A stretch of DNA of 64,000 bases, taken from positions 58,359,809 to 58,423,808 of the forward strand of contig NC_089494.1 in NCBI RefSeq assembly GCF_036850765.1. Reading direction: 5' to 3'. This DNA comes from Saccopteryx bilineata. Taxonomy: Eukaryota > Chordata > Mammalia > Chiroptera > Emballonuridae. This document shows, piece by piece, positions 57,133 through 64,000 of this stretch (its first letter is position 1; every line of letters begins with the position of its first letter). The translations under genes and the position numbers were made by a program. A model generated the notes under the pieces. The model made no database searches. It saw nothing but the letters and a program-made list of their open reading frames with translations, and was not told the DNA's origin.

Positions 57133-60100
57133 CCTTTCATCATTCTTCATATTTTTTACCTGGCCCCCAAGCTAATACCACATATCTAAGGATCTTTTCC
57201 TCTCTTTCTTTTCTTTATTTTTTCCCTCCTGTTCTTTTCCTTTCACTCTCTGCCCTTTCTTTCTTCTTACCTACCTTCTCTCCCCTTTTCTTTCTTTCTA
57301 ACAGCAGCTCCTCACTTTCATACCAATGTTTATGTTAGTCAAGGTAAGGCCAGGCTTTGCTGCAGTAACAAACACATTTTCAAATTTTGGCTTAAAAGAA
57401 TAAAAGTTAATTTTTTTGCTCACATCACAGTCCAATGAGGATTGAGCAGTTTTCCTATTGAACTCTACTCCAATCAATTGCTCTCTTCCAATTGAGTTTT
57501 GTTCTTCATTTTATTGAGACATATTTGAAGTTACATAAAGCAGGATGATTGTGAAGAATTCGTGTGGTTGAGTAAATTATTTCTATATTTCTACCCACTC
57601 TTCATTTCCCCAGTGTGGGAAGGCCTCTCTTGCAGACAAGTCAGAGAATAAACTGAGGAGAAGAGGTAGGTGGCTCTTGCAGGAATTGCGGGAAAGTATA
57701 AACCAGGGGTGGCCACTATGATAGCGATGGAAGGGAAGTGGAAGAGTGGAGAGTGGGAGAAATTTAGGGGGGCTAGGGGGAAATAGAAAAGATGGGAAAG
57801 GGAGTGGCCCAAAGGATGATATGCCAGAGCCTTCAGAAACCTCAGCAAAGTCCATGTCAAGGGAGAACTACAGGAGAAACTGCCCATGTTGGGGCAGGAA
57901 AGTGACAGGACAAAGTACTTGGAGGAAGAATAAGTAAAGTTTCTGCTTGACATTTCACATCAATGAGGCCAACGGCCATTGATAGATGGTCTTCTTTGTC
58001 ACTGTTGTAAATATTATTTTATGTTCAGGATGTGAACTTTTGCTGATAAGAGCAGAAATTCAAGAGTTGAAGGAAATAAAGCTCAAAGCCATGTTTTTCA
58101 AAATGTTTTCATTAGAAGTCTTGTCACACCTCTAAACTAGAGATCTTGTTTGTGTTTATCTCTAAATTAAATAGGTCAAGGTATTTTAACAAACATAATC
58201 GTAGCCATGATTTCAGGAAACATTTGGACAAAAACAATGAAACCTTATTTTAAAAATATACATATATTTCTAATTTCCTAGAAGTTAATTTTTGTTTTAA
58301 ATTCCCTTTCAATTTTTTATTTTTTTACTGGTGTCTATTCCACTTTTCCTTCCTCACAGACATGACTGTAAGTATGACTGTAATCACTGGTTTCCCCAGT
58401 GATTCTCCAGGCCTAATTAGCATGTCAATTTCCTTCTTTAATAAAAAATTCAATCAGGAGCCACTTAACATTCCTGATTGGGTTTTTAAGTACAAACAAA
58501 ACAGTGGTACAAATTGAGCTGTGAAAAGGGGCATAGGGGAGATATCCAGGACCACTTTAGAAAGATCCAGGGTGAGATTTTGTTCTAATTTCTTTGCTTT
58601 CCTGGAGCTACAGACCTACACAGGACTTCCATCTTGGAGTGACCCGGTTGTACATTTGCTTTCTTTAGCACAAAAGACCCACCTCAGAGCAACTGAGGAA
58701 GCACTCTGGAAACTGAGGAAATAAGGCCAGGCCCTTAGGGGACCATTTATTCCCTAAAAAAAAGGCCAAAGACAGAAGAGATGGACTTGGCTTACTGAAG
58801 TGCCAGAGAGTGGCAGAACCCGGAGAGCAGAGAAGTGAATCAAGTCCTAGAAAAACTGAGTCAGTCTCAACTAGTTTTATGCTGTTGAGTTTTTTAAATG
58901 TTTAAAATCTAAACTGAAAAGATATTCTGTTTATAACCGGACTATATACTTGCTGTCAAATTTGTGTGTGAGAGAGAGATGTTCTTATGTTTTATCAATG
59001 TTACAATTTATGATTGACAAAAGCTCTCGAAAGACATGTAGGTAAATTATCTTGATTTTATACATTTGACCAAAATGAAGCCATTCTAGTCTCTGCCAGA
59101 CTTAAGACCCTCTTCTCTAGAAGAGCCTAGAATAGGGAAAAATTTGTCTGGGTATCCAGATCTTCTTGCTATCAGATCGTCTAGAGGCTTTTGTTGTTGT
59201 TGTTATTCTAATATTTTGTAAATCCAGCTAGTTCATTTCAGAGATTTCCTAGATGCATGCCACAGTGTTGTTGCAAATACCTGTTCAACATTTATCTTTT
59301 GTATCAATTTGCTTCCCATAAAGCTATCCTTAGAAGCACAAGGTTTGGAAAAGAAGAGTCTATGATCAATGGCTTTTGATCCTCCACACTAATAATGAAA
59401 AGTGGAAAAATACAGGCCCTTACTTTGGAAAAATATCTCCAGTTTGGGGTACAATTCCATTCTATTGTGCCTGTGCCAATTACCATAAATGAACACTTTT
59501 AGGAAATGGATTCAGACAGTCTGAAGAACAAATCACGCTATTCAAACAATACTATGACATGCTGTAATAGTCTGGTCTGAACAGTGAATCTAGCATTAGT
59601 CCCACCCCTTGACCAAGTGCTCCAGTAGGAAGCAGAGGTGTGCCCTAGGGTTCCTCCTTCCAGAGTGCTCACAGATATTGCTAGGGCCAGGCAGTCATGG
59701 AGTTTTTGTGATGGCAAGTTTAAACCAGGTTAAGATAAAAGTATGCAACAACATAAAGAATCTACATAAAAACAACCAAAAGTGGGCTAAATTATTATTA
59801 CAAATGCATTTTAATATTATATTGTAACAACAAATTATTATGAGTTCATTACTTGCTTCATTTTTCTGGATAAGACCATTTCCTACTTTGAAGGTGGCAA
59901 CCCAGGTGCTTTATCTCGAATATGCAAGCGTCTGTGCTGTTGGAAATTGTCTGTTGGCACGGGTCTAAAAACACACCGCACAAGTTCTGATTAAAAAGAA
60001 ACTCGTTTCATTGATTAGATTCTGTAATACCTTCAAATACAAAAGGTTAATGTACTTTCTCACAAGATTTTTAAATGATTGTTCATGTTGAAAATAATTG

Positions 60101-60181
60101 CCATACACATAGCCAGAAATAACTTCCAAGTCTTGTGATAAATCACACATAGCCATAAATTAAAATATTTATATGTTTCAG
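57133..60181 (+). other. PDE11A: PDE11A intron end before sixth exon
   Basis: A probable old dispersed repeat of unknown family lies at 57330-57500 ('gctgcagtaacaaacacatt'). The rest, to the acceptor tttcag, has no supported feature. Confidence 0.4.
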
Positions 60182-60256
60182 GTGGCTGAACTTGTAACCA
60201 GTGAGTTCTTTGAACAAGGAGATCGGGAGAGATCAGAACTCAAACTCACTCCTTCA
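60182..60256 (+). CDS. PDE11A: PDE11A coding exon (sixth in window)
   Basis: The exon is 75 bp, exactly 25 codons with phase 0 at both ends. It encodes VAELVTSEFFEQGDRERSEL and then KLTPS. It follows tgtttcag and ends TCA|gtaagt. The E-F-F-x-Q-G-D-x-E segment is the conserved PDE turn before the substrate-pocket helices. From memory, human PDE11A has Leu at the Ser of E-R-S-E-L. The remaining coding part, including the purine-binding invariant Gln, is not found before 64000, so the gene continues past the window. Confidence 0.96.
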
Positions 60257-60316
60257 GTAAGTTAATCTTTTCATTATGACGAATCTACCCTTCTGAGTGA
60301 CATTATTAAAAAAGAA

Positions 60317-60699
60317 GCCTGACCAGGCAAAGGCATAGTGGATAGAGCATCAGACTGGGACACAGAGGACCCAGGTTCGAAACCCTGAGGTCGCCGGCTT
60401 GAGCACAGGCTCATCCAGCTTGAGCGTGGGGTCGCTGGCTTGAGCTTGGGATCATAGACATGACCCCATGGTCGCTGGTTTGAAGCCCAAAGTCGCGAGC
60501 TTGAGCCGAAGGTCGCTGGCTTGAGCAAGGAGTCACTGGCTCTGCTGTAGCTCCTCAGTTAAGGCACATAGGAGAAAGCAATCAATGAACAACTAAGGAG
60601 CTGCAACAAAGAATTTATGCTTCTCATCTCTCTTTCTTCCTGTCTGTCTGTTTCTATTTCTCTCTCTCTCTCTCTCTGTCTCTGTCACACACAAAAAAA
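60317..60699 (+). mobile_element. tRNA-derived SINE, long type, 61 bp after the sixth exon
   Basis: The head gcctgaccaggcaaaggcat, B box 'aggttcgaaaccctgaggtc', repeated 'ggtcgctgg' and 'ttgagc' phrases, 'aatcaatgaacaactaagga', a TC run and an A-rich end. It lies in sense orientation just inside the intron. Confidence 0.88.
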
Positions 60700-61620
60700 G
60701 TGACTCTAAATCACAATTTGGAAAAGGGAAAAATTAAGAATAGATTTAAGAAAGCACTCCTGAAAGTTTAAAACTTTAATTAAACTTAGGTTCTAAACAC
60801 TTATTCCCAAGTTTCTGATTAAGAGTGGTGAGCTACCTAAGAATTCCCGAGCACCCACCAGGTGACAAGTAGGCACAGGGAGGATGTGCTGAGTAACTCA
60901 TCAGAGTTACTCAGAGCCCCGTGCTGGTATTTCAGATGTAGTCAATGGCTACTTTGGAATAGAAATACAGAAAAAAAAAATGGAGACAAGCTGTCCAGCC
61001 TTGAGGAACTAGAACAGAGAGCCACAGTAAATAATGGATACTCGAGATTTTATTTTCCAATTTTGAACATTTTAAATTCCCAAAAGCAAATCATTTCAAG
61101 TCTGTTTTTTTTTCTTTTTTTGCAAAATGAGAAGTTTCACCTGGGGATTTAGGTTCTGATGATTGAAATGCTATTTATATTGGATTCATCCAATCAAATA
61201 TTGTTTGAGAATGCTTTCTGTAGGTTCAGGATGGTGCTGTTTTTACTCATCAGGATACAAAAGATATAAATGCCTTGGCCACCACCCTCAAGGAAGGGGG
61301 TGATCTCCTTATTCTTAATGAATAAATAAAATTCCAGTGACTCTAAGAATAGTGCAAAGTATTTTAATGTCTGATATAGCACAGCAGATTCAATGGAGCT
61401 CAAGAATTGTGTCAGTCATCAAGAATGTCTATTTATGAGGATTCATATCAACTGAGTTTTGAATATTTTAAGGCCCTTTTTTTAGCTGACATTTAAAAGC
61501 AAGGAAAGGCAGCAGAACTAGCTCCTACCTTAAACATTTTTACCTATTTAAAGTTGGAACTAACAGTCTTACTAATTTTGGCTGTTCTTTATTTGTTGCT
61601 TACCTATGAAAGGTCATAAG
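60700..61620 (+). other. PDE11A: PDE11A intron, nothing recognised
   Basis: No supported feature. Confidence 0.5.
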
Positions 61621-61865
61621 ACTAGCAGCAATATTCATTATAGCCAAATAGTGAAAATAACCCAAATGCCCATCAAGTGATGACTAAATAAATAATATAT
61701 GGTATACCTATAAAATGGAATATTATCTGGCAATATAAATGAATGAAGTAGTAATGTATTTTAGAGAAATAAACTTTGAAATCACGCTAAGTGAAAGAAG
61801 CCGGTCACAAAAGACCACATAGTATATAATTCCATTTATATGAAGTATGCAGAATAAGTTAAAAC
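61621..61865 (+). mobile_element. old LINE-1 3' piece
   Basis: 'caatattcattatagccaaa', 'cccaaatgcccatcaagtga', 'aatggaatattatctggcaa' and 'aagtgaaagaagccggtcac' are in the order of the end of an L1 ORF2 and its 3' flank. Confidence 0.8.
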
Positions 61866-62090
61866 ACCCACCAATTATTTTAGTTTTCAAAGCAACATAC
61901 ATTTATGCCATTTTAAAGTGTGCCTTTATTTTTATAACCAAATTTGGTGACACTAAATTTGTTTTCAAAATGAAGATACTAAATTGGAATACATAGCTAA
62001 TGTGTAAAACCTAGTACCACCCAAATTTCTCTTGGCTACATATCTATTTATTTCAAATAAAAGCTTTTCCTTTATTTAAAAAAACAAACA

Positions 62091-62213
62091 TGGCCTGACC
62101 TCTGGTGGCGCAGTGGATAAAGCGTCAACCTGGGAACACTGAGGTTGCCGGTTCAAAACCCTGCACTTGTCTGGTCAAGGCACATATGGGAGTTGATGCT
62201 TCCTGCTCCTCCC

Positions 62214-62264
<51 letters not shown>

Positions 62265-62309
62265 TTCTCTAAAAAATGAATAAATAAAAAAAAAATAAAA
62301 TTAAAAAAA
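62091..62309 (+). mobile_element. tRNA-derived SINE, short type
   Basis: The head ggcctgacctctggtggcgc, 'cggttcaaaaccctgcactt', 'tatgggagttgatgcttcct', a pure TC run at 62219-62260 and 'aatgaataaataaaa'. The flanks aaaaaacaaaca occur on both sides. Confidence 0.88.
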
Positions 62310-63025
62310 AAAAAAAACAAACACAGTTTCAGAGGCATCCTTTGAAGGGTTTACAATGCAGCAATGCCACAGTTCATTTAATTTAAAAGAAAATGTGAGT
62401 CCAAGCCAGCACTGGTGAGCCGGCAGGTGCCGTGGCCCTGCCCTAAGGAGCCTTTGTCTGCAGGCTCAGGTACAGAGCCTTCTGAAGACATAAATGAGAT
62501 CGATTTCATGGTGGAAAGATAGCTCTAAATGCTGTTCTCTCCTCACAAAAGGCTACTTAACGCAGCTGATCACTAGCTCTTGGCTGCTGTGGCAGAGGTA
62601 TCCCTTGTCCAGAGTCGTCTAGAAATGCATACACCCAGAAGCGAAACCTGTATGTTCACTATTCCCTGACAGTTAAGGAAGAAAGTTGTCCGGGAGCCAC
62701 CTTCAGGTGTCATGGTCCTAAAGGTTGTCGAAGTAACTTCATAGAGATGAAGGCTGATCATGATACCAGCCAGAGAGTTGATAGTAGAGTCAGTGAGTTG
62801 GTTAACAGAACACACTTGAGCACCTCCAGGTATCAAGCATGAAGCTGGGCACTGTGCATCCAGTCATAAGCGAAGCATCATCTTTCCTGCCTTCAGAAAG
62901 CTTGTTGATTGGTGGGAAATATAGACATTGGGTAACCACTAACAATCAGTTGCAAGATGTGAAATGCTATAAAGGAAAGGCACAGGACAGTGCACTATCT
63001 CACTTCCAGTCATCAAACGTTTATA
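62310..63025 (+). other. PDE11A: PDE11A intron with an old L2/MIR-type end
   Basis: At 62825-63000 the phrases 'gaagctgggcactgtgcatc' and 'ttcctgccttcagaaagctt' fit a mammal-wide old repeat. Nothing else is recognised. Confidence 0.4.
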
Positions 63026-64000
63026 AAGAAGTGACTAGTCCAGAAATGAACCTTAGTTACAGTTATGGCCAACTGGTTTTTGATAAGGGTGTCAAGACAA
63101 TGCAATGGAGGGAAAATAGTCTCTTCACTAAATGGTGAAGGGAAAAAGAGAATTCACAGGCAAATGAAGTTGGATCCCTATCTCCTACCATACCCTGAAA
63201 TAATCTCAAAATGGATCATGGACTTAAATGTTGAAATAAAACAATAAACCTTTTAGAGGAATACAAGGGATAAATACTAGAGACAAAAGGATAATATAGA
63301 TAAATTGGCTTTCCTTACAATTAAGTTTGTAAGTCAAAGGACACTATCAAGAAACTATAAAGATAACCCACAGAATGGGAGAAATTATTTGCAAATCATA
63401 CATTTGATATGAGCCTAGTCTCTAGAATAAAGAATGATTATGACAACAGTAGAAAGACAAATAACCCAGTTTTTAAAATGGACAAAGGATCTAAATAGCC
63501 ATTTCTTCAAAGAATATATATATTAATCATCAGAGGAAATACAAATTAAAACTATAGTGAGATATCACTGTACACCCACTAAGATGGCTATAATCACAAA
63601 GGCAGACAATAGCAAAAGATGACAAGGATGTGGAGATATTGAAAGTTTATACATTGCTGGTGGAAATGTAAAATGATGCAGCTCCTTTGGAAAACAGCTT
63701 GGCAAATCCTCTAAACATTAAATATTAGAGCACTGTATGGCCCAGCAATCCTCCTCTAGGCATATCCCAAAGAGAAATGAAAACATACATCCAAACAAAA
63801 ACAGAACATAGATCAGTGGCTGCCTACATCCGGGAGTTTGCAGGAGAATGAGGAGCAACTGCTAATTAGTATGGGATTTCTTTGGGGATGATAAAAAATG
63901 TTCTAAAATTGACTGTGTTAATGGTTACACAACTAATTTGAATATACTAAAGATCATTGAATTTTTAAAAAGTAACTATATTCTACACATCAGAAACAGA
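63026..64000 (+). mobile_element. old LINE-1 ORF2 3' part, running past the window
   Basis: 'ctggtttttgataagggtgt' with 'caatggagggaaaatagtct', 'gatatcactgtacacccact', 'tacattgctggtggaaatgt' and 'cccagcaatcctcctctagg' follow L1 ORF2 in order, with many stops. It is far more diverged than the copies at 4511 and 21667. Confidence 0.85.

Noticed and set aside
1..64000. A host immune or bacterial-type system hidden in the window
   Set aside because: Every coding-looking stretch on both strands was explained by PDE11A exons, LINE-1, the endogenous retrovirus or chance frames. I found nothing left that suggests an undescribed protein system.

Overview
The window is mammalian nuclear DNA. It carries six consecutive coding exons of one gene, cyclic-nucleotide phosphodiesterase 11A (PDE11A), all on the + strand and separated by long introns full of transposable elements. 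The exons are at 12741-12850, 28298-28388, 32756-32856, 49152-49229, 53623-53686 and 60182-60256. They join in frame to 173 uninterrupted codons from the middle and C-terminal half of the catalytic domain, including the His-Asp metal-binding motif in the first exon and a metal-binding Asp in the fifth. The start of the gene, the GAF domains and the last coding part lie outside the window. No other host protein gene and no independent RNA gene could be supported. The tRNA-like stretches are heads of SINEs.

The organism is most likely a bat. The youngest repeats are tRNA-derived SINEs of two sorts: one with a 'ggccctggccggttggctcag' type head, the other with a 'gcctgacc...ggtggcgcagtggata' type head. 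From memory these resemble the Rhin-1 type SINEs of horseshoe and leaf-nosed bats more than the VES SINEs of vespertilionids. They occur with hAT and mariner non-autonomous elements. The species assignment is an inference.

Layout. 1-3782: an old endogenous retrovirus with both LTRs, a tRNA-Ser-like primer binding site, a polypurine tract and broken gag and pol. 4495-11133: a full-length LINE-1 with a perfect 16-bp target duplication, an open ORF1 and a broken ORF2 holding a nested SINE. 11135-12200: an unclassified block with a 60/61-bp minisatellite of nine units. 12741-12850: PDE11A exon. 14085-15745: an old L2 LINE. 21653-27650: a LINE-1 on the minus strand, itself hit by a solo LTR and a hAT element. 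28298-32856: two more exons with a Tigger/L1 nest and a SINE between them. 32857-49151: a 16-kb intron with Tigger elements, SINEs, a hAT element holding a SINE, and a mariner MITE split by an L1 tail. 49152-64000: the last three exons seen here, with MITE, SINE, MLT1 LTR and hAT copies between them and old L1 pieces at the end.

I found no evidence of a new biological system. The observations most worth checking are the GC-AG intron after the fifth exon, the two oppositely oriented LINE-1 copies that bracket the first exon, the minisatellite in its unclassified host repeat, the tRNA-Ser-primed retrovirus, and several neat nests of elements whose insertion order can be read from their target-site duplications.
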